Assembly: GCF_019145235.1 (NCBI RefSeq)
Contig: NZ_JAHSTV010000011.1
Location: forward strand, 62,001-126,000
Reading direction: 5' to 3'
Length of the DNA: 64,000 bases
From: Pseudomonas farris
GTDB taxonomy: Bacteria; Pseudomonadota; Gammaproteobacteria; Pseudomonadales; Pseudomonadaceae
Position numbers and translations under genes: made by a program. Shown here one piece after another: positions 50,438-59,269 of the stretch. The notes beneath the pieces are model-generated. The model saw only the letters and a list, made by a program, of their open reading frames with translations, made no database searches and was not told the DNA's origin. Each line of letters starts with the position of its first letter. Position 1 is the stretch's first letter.

Positions 50438-51277
50438 GTGTTCAGCAGTAAGACACTCCAACTCGACTACCCCTTCACTTTCAGCCTGTTCAACACCACG
50501 CTGCACTTGAGCGAACAGCCTTGCGTCGAAACCCGACAGGCGCTTGAACAGCTGATTAACAAACGCCGCGCTCGCAAACTCTCACGGGCAAGCGCGCCAC
50601 TGGTATCCGGCGATACACCGCTGTTTGCCAAGGTCCAGCCGCTGGACTCCTTCAAGGCTAAAGTCCGGGTAACCCTGGGCAAGCCGCAGCGCAATGGCCG
50701 ATTCGACTGGCCACTGGAAGAGCTGATCAATACCCATGAAGCGCAACACCGCGGGGTGCAAATGCCACCTCTGCAAGGCTTCGGCTATACCCGTGATCGA
50801 ATGGGCCTGACCCAAGAGTATTTCATTCTCACGCGCCTGCTCGACGACCATGTCAACGGCGTGCAATGGCTCATCCAGCACCCGAAGCACGTCGAAGCCT
50901 TCATTCTCGATGCGTTCGAATTGCTGCATTCCTTGGCCCTGAAGAACATCACGCACATGGATTTCTGGGCCGGCAACATCATGATTCCCGAAACACGCAA
51001 ACCTCTCAAAGCCATCGATTTTGAAAACTGCTTTTCCGGCAAGACTACTCATTCCAGCGAAACCCTGGGTTTCCAGTTGGGATTCTTTTATCGCCGGGAT
51101 ATCTACAAGTTCATCACCGAAGCCGACTATGACCGTTTGGTGGATGAATACGTCAGACAGCAACCCGACTTTTCGCGGGAAAAATTCGACCCGGTATATC
51201 TCGCAAGCAAACATGAACACGTTGGCCGCAAGCAGCGTCGCGAAGTGTTCCTCTGTGGCGAACTGATCACCGGCTGA
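50438..51277 (+). CDS. Kinase-like protein of unknown substrate
   Basis: A 279-residue protein with an aminoglycoside/LPS-kinase-like fold. Catalytic loop H173-x-D175-x4-N180 in THMDFWAGNI and metal-binding D194 in AIDFEN. The N-terminal lobe lysine is less clear (FAKVQPL at about 64). No membrane segment. GTG start with AGGA upstream. Probably phosphorylates a small molecule or sugar; WaaP/InaA-like kinases are the closest style. Confidence 0.7.
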   Translation: MFSSKTLQLDYPFTFSLFNTTLHLSEQPCVETRQALEQLINKRRARKLSRASAPLVSGDTPLFAKVQPLDSFKAKVRVTLGKPQRNGRFDWPLEELINTHEAQHRGVQMPPLQGFGYTRDRMGLTQEYFILTRLLDDHVNGVQWLIQHPKHVEAFILDAFELLHSLALKNITHMDFWAGNIMIPETRKPLKAIDFENCFSGKTTHSSETLGFQLGFFYRRDIYKFITEADYDRLVDEYVRQQPDFSREKFDPVYLASKHEHVGRKQRREVFLCGELITG

Positions 51278-51368
51278 CTTTCCAGTAGTCGTTACACCGG
51301 ATGGCATTGTGTCTGCAATGCCGTGGGCCAATACGTTAAACTGGCGCCACTGCTGTCTGGAGCTTCTT

Positions 51369-52658
51369 ATGCGCGAAGAGTTGAACCAAGGCCTGATCGA
51401 CTTCCTCAAGGCCTCCCCTACCCCGTTCCATGCCACCGCCAGCCTAGTTCAGCGTCTGGAAGCGGCCGGCTTTTTGCGCCTCGACGAACGCGAGCCGTGG
51501 ACCACTGAAGCCAATGGTCGTTACTACGTCACCCGTAACGACTCTTCAATCGTCGCGTTCAAAATGGGCCGTCATTCGCCCTTGCACGGCGGCATCCGCC
51601 TGGTCGGTGCGCACACCGACAGCCCGTGCCTGCGGGTCAAACCCCAGCCGGAGCTGCAACGCCAGGGTTTCTGGCAACTGGGTGTCGAAGTCTATGGCGG
51701 TGCACTGCTGGCGCCGTGGTTCGACCGCGATCTGTCTCTGGCCGGCCGCGTGACGTTCCGCCGTGATGGCAAGGTCGAGAGCCAATTGATCGACTTCAAG
51801 GCACCGATCGCGATCATTCCGAACCTGGCCATTCACCTCAACCGCGAAGCCAACATGGGCTGGGCGATCAATGCCCAGACCGAACTGCCGCCGATCCTCG
51901 CGCAATTCGCCGGTGACGAGCGTGTGGACTTCCGCGCCGTGCTCACCGATCAACTGGCCCGCGAACATGGCCTGAACGCCGACGTGGTGCTCGATTACGA
52001 GCTGAGCTTCTACGACACCCAAAGCGCCGCGGTCATCGGCCTGCATGGCGATTTCATTGCGGGTGCGCGCCTGGATAATTTGCTGTCGTGCTACGCCGGC
52101 CTGCAAGCATTGCTGACGACTGAAACCGACGAAACCTGTGTGCTGGTCTGCAACGATCACGAAGAAGTCGGTTCCTGCTCGGCCTGTGGCGCCGACGGCC
52201 CGATGCTTGAGCAAACCCTGCGCCGTCTGTTGCCTGAAGGGGATGAATTCGTACGGACCATTCAGAAATCCCTGCTGGTCTCGGCCGACAACGCCCACGG
52301 CGTGCACCCGAACTATGCGGACAAGCACGACGCCAACCACGGCCCGAAACTCAACGCCGGCCCGGTGATCAAGGTCAACAGCAACCAGCGCTACGCCACC
52401 AACAGCGAAACCGCCGGTTTCTTCCGCCATTTGTGCATGGCTGAAGAAGTACCGGTGCAGAGCTTCGTGGTACGCAGCGACATGGGCTGCGGTTCGACCA
52501 TCGGCCCGATTACCGCCAGCCATCTGGGCGTGCGCACCGTGGACATCGGCCTGCCGACGTTCGCCATGCACTCGATCCGCGAGCTGTGCGGCAGCCATGA
52601 CCTGGCGCACCTGGTCAAAGTGCTGAGCGCGTTCTACGCCTGCCGCGAATTGCCGTAG
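51369..52658 (+). CDS. apeB: M18 family aminopeptidase
   Basis: A 429-residue dinuclear zinc aminopeptidase. Zn ligands include His82 and Asp84 (GAHTDSPCLR), the glutamate pair in CNDHEEVGS and the later RSDMGCGSTIGP. Full length for the aspartyl-aminopeptidase (M18) family, cytoplasmic. The ATG at 51369 is preceded by GGAG. Peptide specificity unknown. Confidence 0.93.
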   Translation: MREELNQGLIDFLKASPTPFHATASLVQRLEAAGFLRLDEREPWTTEANGRYYVTRNDSSIVAFKMGRHSPLHGGIRLVGAHTDSPCLRVKPQPELQRQGFWQLGVEVYGGALLAPWFDRDLSLAGRVTFRRDGKVESQLIDFKAPIAIIPNLAIHLNREANMGWAINAQTELPPILAQFAGDERVDFRAVLTDQLAREHGLNADVVLDYELSFYDTQSAAVIGLHGDFIAGARLDNLLSCYAGLQALLTTETDETCVLVCNDHEEVGSCSACGADGPMLEQTLRRLLPEGDEFVRTIQKSLLVSADNAHGVHPNYADKHDANHGPKLNAGPVIKVNSNQRYATNSETAGFFRHLCMAEEVPVQSFVVRSDMGCGSTIGPITASHLGVRTVDIGLPTFAMHSIRELCGSHDLAHLVKVLSAFYACRELP

Positions 52659-52684
52659 TCCTTGGTGATTAAAAGGTAACTCTT

Positions 52685-52712
52685 GTGGCGAGGGAGCTTG
52701 CTCCCTCGCCAC
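52685..52712. repeat. Single GTGGCGAGGGAGC hairpin
   Basis: GTGGCGAGGGAGC and complement with a two-base loop, related to the larger element at 41447-41579. Confidence 0.8.
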
Positions 52713-52786
52713 GATGATCTTCATCACCTCCGCTCGTCCGAAAGCCGCCTAGACTTGCAATACCCCTCTCCGACAAGGCTGTCACC

Positions 52787-52963
52787 ATGATCTCGATGTC
52801 ATCATTCCACTCCATGCTGATCCCGATTCTTTCCGGGATGATCATGCTGGCCATCGGCTTCAACTTTCGCGACAAGAACGTTGGTGTGTTCGCGATGTGG
52901 GTTGGCATGCTGATGATCCTCGCCACCGTGATCTACAAGATCCTCGCCAAACTCAACGAATAA
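52787..52963 (+). CDS. Small two-helix membrane protein, 58 residues
   Basis: MISMSSFHSMLIPILSGMIMLAIGF NFRDKN then VGVFAMWVGMLMILATVIY and a short basic end KILAKLNE. Two transmembrane helices separated by a polar loop NFRDKN. AAGG lies about 8 bases before the ATG. Too short for routine gene finding but well formed; function unknown. Confidence 0.65.
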   Translation: MISMSSFHSMLIPILSGMIMLAIGFNFRDKNVGVFAMWVGMLMILATVIYKILAKLNE

Positions 52964-53035
52964 ATCCTCGCGCCTGGCTCGCATTGATTTTGACGGGCTC
53001 GTACACTCGGCCGATTCGTTCATCCGAGGTTGACC

Positions 53036-55192
53036 GTGTTCGCTCGTCTTTTTGCCCTCCCATGTTTATTCCTTGTCTGCCTGATGACACTGCTGCCGAT
53101 GGCACCTGCCCAGGCGGTCAGTTTGCCGGGGCTGCTCAATGGCTCGGCGAAAACCCAGCCGCAAGCACAGGAGCCGCTGGGGCAATCGCTGGACGAAGTC
53201 ATCAAGTCTCTGGAAAACGATCAGCAGCGCACCCAGCTACTGACGGACCTGAAAAAACTGCGCGACGTCACCCAAAAGGCTCAGCCAACCACCGAAGAAG
53301 GCGTGCTGGGCCTGATCGGCGGCACCCTGGCCGGTTTCGAAAAGCAATTTTCCGGCGCCGATAGCCCTCTCAATCGCTGGTCCGAAGAGGTCGATCTGGC
53401 CAAGGATGAACTGGCGGCGCTGATGCTGCCGGCCAATGAATGGCTGCCGATCATCTTCGCGTTCGCTGTGATCCTGATGGTCTGGAGCCTGCTGGCCGCC
53501 GCCCTGATCTGGCTCGGCCACCGGGTACGCATGCGCTTTGGCCTGACCGAAGAATTGCCGCAACACCCTAAGGCGCTGGACATGCTGCGCTTCGCCTTGC
53601 GCAAACTCGGGCCGTGGTTGATTGCCTTGGTCATGACGGTTTACATGACTTACGCCCTGCCTTCGTCATTGGGCAAAAGCCTGGCCATGGTGCTGGCCTA
53701 TGCGCTGGTGGTCGGCACTTGTTTCTCGGCGATCTGCGTCATCGCGTTCTCCGTGCTGGATGGCCCGCATCGTCATCGCGCCTTGTACATCCTGCGGCAT
53801 CAGGCCTTTCGCCCGTTGTGGCTGATTGGCAGTTTCGCCGCCTTCGGTGAAGCCCTCAGCGATCCACGTCTGGTTGAAAGCCTCGGCAGTCACCTGGCTC
53901 ACACAGCAGCGACGTTCGCCAATGTGTTGGCGGCGATCTTCACCGGTTTTTTCATTCTGCGTTTCCGTCGGCCCATCGCCCACTTGATCCGCAACCAGCC
54001 GCTGTCCCGGCGCCTGACTCGTCGAGCCTTGAGTGACACGATCGAAATCCTCGGCACCTTTTGGTATCTGCCGGCGCTGGTGCTGGTGGGCATTTCGCTG
54101 TTCGCCACCTTCGTCTCCGCCGGCGACACCAGCACTGCCTTGCGTCAGTCACTGATCTGCACCGTGCTGCTGGTGTTGTGCATGGTCATCAACGGGCTGG
54201 TGCGCCGCCACTCACTCAAACCGCAACGCAGCGTGAAGCGCCACGCGCTGTATTCGGATCGCCTGAAAAGCTTCTTCTACACCCTCGCCCATCTGCTGGT
54301 GTGGCTGGCATTCATCGAACTCGGCCTGCGCGTCTGGGGCATGTCGCTGATCCGCTTCACCGAAGGCGAAGGCCATGAAGTCAGCGTCAAACTGTTCAGC
54401 CTCGGTGGCACGCTGATTTTTGCCTGGCTGATCTGGATTCTCAGTGACACCGCCGTGCATCACGCCCTCACCCGCTCGCGCAAAGGCCTGGCCAATGCTC
54501 GCGCACAGACCATGATGCCGCTGATCCGCAACGTGCTGTTCGTGGCGATTTTCATCATCGCGCTGATCGTCGCTCTGGCGAACATGGGCATGAACGTTAC
54601 GCCGTTGCTGGCCGGTGCCGGTGTGATCGGTCTGGCCATCGGCTTCGGCGCGCAGTCACTGGTGGCCGACCTGATCACCGGGCTGTTCATCATCATCGAA
54701 GACTCCCTGGCCATCGACGACTACGTGGACGTCGGCGGCCACCTGGGCACGGTCGAAGGCCTGACCATCCGCACCGTACGCCTGCGGGACATCGACGGTA
54801 TCGTTCACACCATTCCGTTCAGCGAAATCAAAAGCATCAAGAACTACTCCCGGGAATTCGGCTACGCGATCTTCCGGGTGGCGGTGCCCTCCAACATGGA
54901 CATCGACGAGGCGATCAAACTGATGCGCGACGTCGGCCAGAAAATGCGCACCGACCCGCTGCAACGGCGAAACATCTGGTCGCCGCTGGAGATTCAGGGG
55001 GTAGAAAGTTTCGAGTCCGGCAACGCGATTCTTCGCGCACGCTTTAAAACCGCACCGATCAAACAGTGGGAAGTTTCCCGGGCGTTCAACCTGTCGCTCA
55101 AGCGACATCTGGACGAAGCCGGGCTGGATCTGGCGACGCCACGGATGAGTGTCCACGTCGCCACGGCGACGGGTGGGCCGCAGAAAGAATAG
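53036..55192 (+). CDS. Large MscS-type mechanosensitive channel
   Basis: A 718-residue multi-domain channel. Signal peptide (FALPCLFLVCLMTLLPMAPAQA), a periplasmic helical region (about 30-130), about 11 transmembrane helices, then the MscS core: GAGVIGLAIGFGAQSLVADLITGLFIIIEDSLAIDDYV and the beta domain with GTVEGLTIRTVRLRDIDG. GTG 53036, 6 bases after GAGG, is preferred to TTG 53030. Its extra domains resemble YbdG/YnaI-type large MscS proteins. Confidence 0.9.
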   Translation: MFARLFALPCLFLVCLMTLLPMAPAQAVSLPGLLNGSAKTQPQAQEPLGQSLDEVIKSLENDQQRTQLLTDLKKLRDVTQKAQPTTEEGVLGLIGGTLAGFEKQFSGADSPLNRWSEEVDLAKDELAALMLPANEWLPIIFAFAVILMVWSLLAAALIWLGHRVRMRFGLTEELPQHPKALDMLRFALRKLGPWLIALVMTVYMTYALPSSLGKSLAMVLAYALVVGTCFSAICVIAFSVLDGPHRHRALYILRHQAFRPLWLIGSFAAFGEALSDPRLVESLGSHLAHTAATFANVLAAIFTGFFILRFRRPIAHLIRNQPLSRRLTRRALSDTIEILGTFWYLPALVLVGISLFATFVSAGDTSTALRQSLICTVLLVLCMVINGLVRRHSLKPQRSVKRHALYSDRLKSFFYTLAHLLVWLAFIELGLRVWGMSLIRFTEGEGHEVSVKLFSLGGTLIFAWLIWILSDTAVHHALTRSRKGLANARAQTMMPLIRNVLFVAIFIIALIVALANMGMNVTPLLAGAGVIGLAIGFGAQSLVADLITGLFIIIEDSLAIDDYVDVGGHLGTVEGLTIRTVRLRDIDGIVHTIPFSEIKSIKNYSREFGYAIFRVAVPSNMDIDEAIKLMRDVGQKMRTDPLQRRNIWSPLEIQGVESFESGNAILRARFKTAPIKQWEVSRAFNLSLKRHLDEAGLDLATPRMSVHVATATGGPQKE

Positions 55193-55206
55193 CCTTGGCT
55201 TCCAGG

Positions 55207-55292
55207 CCGCCATCGCGAGCAGGCTCACTCCCACATGGGGTTTTGTGAACGACATAGATCCATTGTAGGAGCGAGCCTGCTCGCGATGGCGG
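55207..55292. repeat. Paired REP element (GCGAGCCTGCTCGCG variant)
   Basis: Inverted arms CCGCCATCGCGAGCAGGCTC / GCGAGCCTGCTCGCGATGGC around a 40-base spacer; related to 61752-61843. Confidence 0.85.
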
Positions 55293-55312
55293 CGACTCGG
55301 TTTTTCTGCGAA

Positions 55313-56026
55313 CTAAACCACATCCACCCCGACATGAATCGCATCATGGCGCCAGAACTCCAGGTCACAATCGATCAATCGCTGGTGCTGATCGTAATTG
55401 ACCCGGGCAATCCGCAACCCCGGGCTGCCCACCGACACCCGTAAAGCCGCCGCTGCGTCCACCGACAACGCCGTTGGCACAATCTCGAAGCGCACCCGTC
55501 CGTAATGCAAGTCGTAATGCCGGGCATACAGTTCGGTCATCGACTGATTCAGATCGAAGTCCAGAATCCCCGGGAAAAACTGTGGGTTCAGGTAGTGCTC
55601 CACATACAGCACCAATCGCCCGTCAATCCGTCTTGAGCGGCAGATCTGGATCACGCTCGACAGCGCCGGCAACTGCAACCAGGCACACACCGCCGCCGAC
55701 GCCGGTTGCAACCGCGCCGAGATCACCTCGGTGGACGGCACCCGCCCCTGCGCACTGACCATCGCGTGAAAGTGGCTGCGCTGCATCAGGTTATAAGCCA
55801 GCCGGGGTGGCGATACGAACCAGCCGCGTCGCTCCTCGCGATAAATCTGCCCCTGGGCCTCCAGTTGCAATAACGCCTCACGCACGGTGATACGCGTGGT
55901 ACCGAACAACTCACTGAGCTTGCGCTCCGCCGGCAACTTGCTCCCCGGCGCCAACAGACCGTGGTCGAGCTGCTCCTGCAGAACCTGCCCGATGGCTGTC
56001 ACCGCTTTGGTGGTCTCGATGCGCAT
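55313..56026 (-). CDS. GntR family transcriptional regulator (UTRA domain)
   Basis: A 237-residue regulator with an N-terminal GntR winged helix (GQVLQEQLDHGLLAPGSKLPAERKLSELFGTTRITVREAL, about 12-52) and a C-terminal UTRA ligand domain (RSRRIDGRLVLYVEHYLN, about 125-235). Divergent from the ABC importer operon, with CTAGACCA-type operators at both promoters, so it most likely represses the operon and itself. The C-domain type is typical of sensors of phosphonates, histidine or sugar phosphates. Confidence 0.92.
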   Translation of the reverse strand: MRIETTKAVTAIGQVLQEQLDHGLLAPGSKLPAERKLSELFGTTRITVREALLQLEAQGQIYREERRGWFVSPPRLAYNLMQRSHFHAMVSAQGRVPSTEVISARLQPASAAVCAWLQLPALSSVIQICRSRRIDGRLVLYVEHYLNPQFFPGILDFDLNQSMTELYARHYDLHYGRVRFEIVPTALSVDAAAALRVSVGSPGLRIARVNYDQHQRLIDCDLEFWRHDAIHVGVDVV

Positions 56027-56039
56027 CAACGTTACCTAT

Positions 56040-56053
56040 CTGGACTAGACCAG
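56040..56053. promoter_or_regulatory. GntR operator at the regulator promoter
   Basis: CTGGACTAGACCAG, a near-palindrome (CTGG-N6-CCAG) with the CTAGAC core typical of HutC/PhnF-type GntR sites, 14 bases before the gntR ATG; suggests autoregulation. Confidence 0.6.
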
Positions 56054-56305
56054 CACTGATTCGGGGCAGAACCGTCATTTAAATCGGTTCCATCAACTGC
56101 CTGCAAGCCTAGGCACTGCATATGACTGACAGATGACAAAGCCGCCGAACGGTTGCGCCAGACGCCTGCAATTTTATGGCCAAGTCCCTTTCATATCAGC
56201 TCTTTAGCCATGGTCTACGCTTATCTCGCACCCCGCGTATCCGAGCGCAGAAAATTCAGGCCGACCGGTCGTCGACATCAAAATGTCATCCAATCCGCCT
56301 AAATT

Positions 56306-56321
56306 GGCTCAGGTATTGCTG
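56306..56321 (+). promoter_or_regulatory. Candidate sigma-54 promoter of the ABC importer operon
   Basis: TGGCTCAGGTATTGCT has GG-N10-GC spacing and a good -12. It touches the operator that follows. Confidence 0.5.
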
Positions 56322-56334
56322 ACCTAGACCAACA
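56321..56334. promoter_or_regulatory. GntR operator at the operon promoter
   Basis: TGACCTAGACCAAC shares CTAGACCA with the site at 56040. It lies just downstream of the -12 box, at the expected transcription start, where a repressor would block initiation. Confidence 0.6.
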
Positions 56335-56376
56335 CAACCGCAATCGCAGCGTTGAAAACGCCCAAAGGAGCTTCGG

Positions 56377-57441
56377 ATGAAACAGTTTTTCCTGGCATCA
56401 CTGTTAGGCTCGACCATTGCCCTGTGCACCTCCGCCATGGCGGCGGATGATCTGAAAACCCTGGAAGCCGCTGCGAAAGCGGAAGGCTCAGTCAACAGCG
56501 TCGGCATGCCCGATGACTGGGCCAACTGGAAAGGCACCTGGGAAGACCTGGCCAAGAAATATGGCCTGAAACACATCGACACCGACATGAGCTCGGCTCA
56601 GGAAATCGCCAAGTTCGCCGCCGAAAAAGACAACGCCACCGCCGACATCGGCGACGTCGGTGCCGCCTTCGGCCCGATCGCGGTCAAGCAGGGCGTGGTG
56701 CAACCTTATAAGCCAACTACCTGGGAACAGATTCCGGATTGGGCCAAGGACAAGGACGGTAACTGGGCGCTGGCCTACACCGGCACCATCGCATTTATCG
56801 TCAACAAAAAACTGCTGCACGGTTCTGAAGCACCGACCAAATGGGCTGACCTCAAGACTGGCAAGTACAAAGTTTCCATCGGTGATGTAAGCACCGCGGC
56901 CCAGGCTGCCAACGGTGTACTGGCCGCCGCCCTCGCCAACGGTGGTGACGAGAAAAATATTCAGCCAGCCCTGTTGCTGTTCGCTGACATCGCCAAGCAA
57001 GGCCGCCTGTCAATGGCCAACCCGACGATCGCCACCATGGAAAAGGGTGAGATCGAAGTCGGCGTGGTCTGGGACTTCAACGGTCTGAGCTACAAGGCCA
57101 AGATGGCGAATCCGGATGACTACATCGTGCTGATTCCATCCGATGGCTCGGTGATTTCCGGTTACACCACCATCATCAACAAATACGCGAAAAACCCGAA
57201 CGCCGCCAAGCTGACCCGCGAATACATCTTCAGCGATGCCGGCCAAATCAACCTGGCGAAAGGCAACGCCCGTCCGATCCGCGCCGAGCACATTAAACTG
57301 CCGGAAGACGTGAAAGCCAAACTGTTGCCTAACGAGCAGTACAAAAAGGTTACGCCAATCAAAGACGCCGACGCGTGGGAGAAGACTTCCAAGTCGCTGC
57401 CGCAGAAGTGGCAGGAAGAAGTCATCATCAACATGCCGTAA
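56377..57441 (+). CDS. ABC importer periplasmic binding protein
   Basis: A 354-residue periplasmic protein. Signal peptide MKQFFLASLLGSTIALCTSAMA, then a type II periplasmic-binding fold (iron/spermidine-type): SSAQEIAKFAAEKDNATADIGDVGAAFGPIAV and PTIATMEKGEIEVGVVWDFNG. Ligand is not evident. First gene of the operon with two permeases, an ATPase and a phosphodiesterase, so the ligand is probably an organophosphate or similar. Confidence 0.9.
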   Translation: MKQFFLASLLGSTIALCTSAMAADDLKTLEAAAKAEGSVNSVGMPDDWANWKGTWEDLAKKYGLKHIDTDMSSAQEIAKFAAEKDNATADIGDVGAAFGPIAVKQGVVQPYKPTTWEQIPDWAKDKDGNWALAYTGTIAFIVNKKLLHGSEAPTKWADLKTGKYKVSIGDVSTAAQAANGVLAAALANGGDEKNIQPALLLFADIAKQGRLSMANPTIATMEKGEIEVGVVWDFNGLSYKAKMANPDDYIVLIPSDGSVISGYTTIINKYAKNPNAAKLTREYIFSDAGQINLAKGNARPIRAEHIKLPEDVKAKLLPNEQYKKVTPIKDADAWEKTSKSLPQKWQEEVIINMP

Positions 57442-57478
57442 CACCGCAGATCCCCATTCGGGGATCAGATGGAGACCC

Positions 57479-57573
57479 AATGTGAGAGCGGGCTTGCTCG
57501 CGAAGAGGGACTGACATTCAACATTGATGTTGGCTGACAGTCCGCCTTCGCGAGCAAGCCCGCACCCACAGGG
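57479..57573. repeat. Paired REP element inside the ABC operon
   Basis: Inverted GAGCGGGCTTGCTCGCGAAG / CTTCGCGAGCAAGCCCGCAC with spacer CATTCAACATTGATGTTGGC. Its position after the binding-protein gene may protect that part of the mRNA, giving more binding protein than permease. Confidence 0.85.
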
Positions 57574-57620
57574 GATTGGTTGCGTACTTGAATCATCTGT
57601 TTTTGTGGAGTCCCAGCCCT

Positions 57621-58427
57621 ATGAAGCACAACGTCATCCTTGTCGTGCTCGACGGCCTCAATTACGAAGTCGCGCGCCACGCCATGGGGCATCTGCAGGC
57701 TTACGTTGGCGCAGGACGCGCGGCACTCTACAAGCTGGAGTGCGAACTGCCGGCCCTGTCCCGACCACTTTATGAATGCATCCTGACCGGCGTTACGCCG
57801 ATCGACAGCGGCATCGTTCACAACAACGTCTCGCGCCTGTCCAACCAGCGCAGCATCTACCATTACGCCACCGACGCCGGCCTGAAAACCGCGGCCGCGG
57901 CCTATCACTGGGTCAGCGAGTTGTATAACCGTTCGCCGTTCGTGGCCGCCCGGGATCGTCATACCGATGACCCCAGACTGCCGATCCAGCACGGTCACTT
58001 CTACTGGAACGACCACTACCCGGACTCGCACCTGTTCGCCGACGCGGAAAACTTGCGCCTGCGCCACGCGCCGAACTTTTTATTGGTCCATCCCATGAAC
58101 ATCGACGACGCCGGGCACAAGCATGGCCTCGACACCTCGCAGTACCGCAACAGCGCCCGCTCGGCTGACATCATCCTCGCCGATTATCTGCAAGGCTGGC
58201 TCGACGCCGGTTACCAGGTGCTGGTGACGGCTGACCACGGCATGAACAACGACCGCTCGCACAACGGCCTGCTGCCCGAAGAACGCGAAGTGCCGCTGTT
58301 CGTCCTCGGCGATGCCTTCAGCTTCAACAAAAACGCCGCACCGAAACAGATCGACATCTGCGGCACCGTCTGCGAACTGCTGGGCGCGCCCCACGACAAA
58401 CCTGTGTGCCGGGAGCTGCTCAAGTGA
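57621..58427 (+). CDS. Alkaline-phosphatase-fold phosphodiesterase
   Basis: A 268-residue cytoplasmic enzyme of the type I phosphodiesterase/nucleotide pyrophosphatase superfamily. Metal ligands Asp11 (VVLDGLN), Asp/His in NIDDAGHKHG and VTADHGMN. The usual Thr/Ser nucleophile is probably Ser47 (PALSRPLYE). Absence of a signal peptide means it acts after import. It lies between the binding-protein and permease genes, an unusual order. Confidence 0.85.
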   Translation: MKHNVILVVLDGLNYEVARHAMGHLQAYVGAGRAALYKLECELPALSRPLYECILTGVTPIDSGIVHNNVSRLSNQRSIYHYATDAGLKTAAAAYHWVSELYNRSPFVAARDRHTDDPRLPIQHGHFYWNDHYPDSHLFADAENLRLRHAPNFLLVHPMNIDDAGHKHGLDTSQYRNSARSADIILADYLQGWLDAGYQVLVTADHGMNNDRSHNGLLPEEREVPLFVLGDAFSFNKNAAPKQIDICGTVCELLGAPHDKPVCRELLK

Positions 58428-59269
58428 ACGCCATGACCCGCGGTAAATGGCTGGCCGCTCTGTGCCTGGTGCCCTTCGCGATTTTCTTCTTCGTGTTCCA
58501 GATCGCCCCGCTGCTCTGGGTGATGATCAACAGCCTGGAATCGGAAGAGTTCGGCTGGGGCCTGGCCAACTTCAGCAAAATCTTCAACTCGAAGTTCTAT
58601 CTGCAGGCGATCCAGCACAGCCTCGAGATCAGTTTCTGGTCCAGCGTGTTCGGCATCATCATCGCCGTACTCGGCGCCTACTCCTTGCGCCGGGTCGACT
58701 CGAAACTGCGCAACTTCGTCAACGCCTTCGCCAACATGACCAGCAACTTCGCCGGCGTGCCCCTGGCCTTCGCGTTCATCATTTTGCTGGGGTTCAACGG
58801 CACCTTCACCATCATGCTCAAACAGGCCGGGATCATTCAGGATTTCAACCTGTACTCGAAAACCGGGCTGATCATTCTCTACACCTACTTCCAGATTCCT
58901 CTCGGCGTGCTACTGCTCTACCCGGCTTTCGACGCCTTGCGCGAAGACTGGCGTGAGTCCGCCGAATTGCTCGGCGCCAACGGCTGGCAGTTCTGGCGGC
59001 ACATCGGTTTACCGGTGCTAACCCCGGCGCTGCTCGGCACATTCGTCATCCTGTTGGCCAATGCCCTCGGCGCGTACGCCACGGTCTACGCCCTGACCAC
59101 CGGCAACTTCAACGTATTGCCGATCCGCATTGCGGCGATGGTCTCCGGCGACATTTCCCTCGACCCGAACCTGGCCAGCGCCTTGGCCGTGGTGTTGGTG
59201 GCGTTGATGACCCTGGTGACCATCGTGCATCAGCTGCTGTTGAAGAGGAGCTACCATGTCTCGCGTTGA
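58424..59269 (+). CDS. ABC importer permease 1
   Basis: A 281-residue inner-membrane protein with six transmembrane helices and the EAA-loop SAELLGANGWQFWRHIGLPVL that contacts the ATPase. GTG at 58424 overlaps the phosphodiesterase stop (GTGA) and has GGGAG 8 bases upstream; ATG 58433 is the alternative. Overlaps the second permease by 14 bases. Confidence 0.9.
   Translation: MNAMTRGKWLAALCLVPFAIFFFVFQIAPLLWVMINSLESEEFGWGLANFSKIFNSKFYLQAIQHSLEISFWSSVFGIIIAVLGAYSLRRVDSKLRNFVNAFANMTSNFAGVPLAFAFIILLGFNGTFTIMLKQAGIIQDFNLYSKTGLIILYTYFQIPLGVLLLYPAFDALREDWRESAELLGANGWQFWRHIGLPVLTPALLGTFVILLANALGAYATVYALTTGNFNVLPIRIAAMVSGDISLDPNLASALAVVLVALMTLVTIVHQLLLKRSYHVSR

Larger units (their letters stand above)
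56027..56376. other. Divergent gntR/ABC operon regulatory region
   Basis: Contains GntR operators at 56040-56053 and 56321-56334 and a sigma-54-like promoter at 56306-56321 facing the operon. No gene. Confidence 0.6.

Noticed and set aside
52685..52712. Hairpin after apeB as a terminator
   Set aside because: No T-run follows on the plus strand and the same hairpin type occurs elsewhere as a repeat; classified as a repeat instead.
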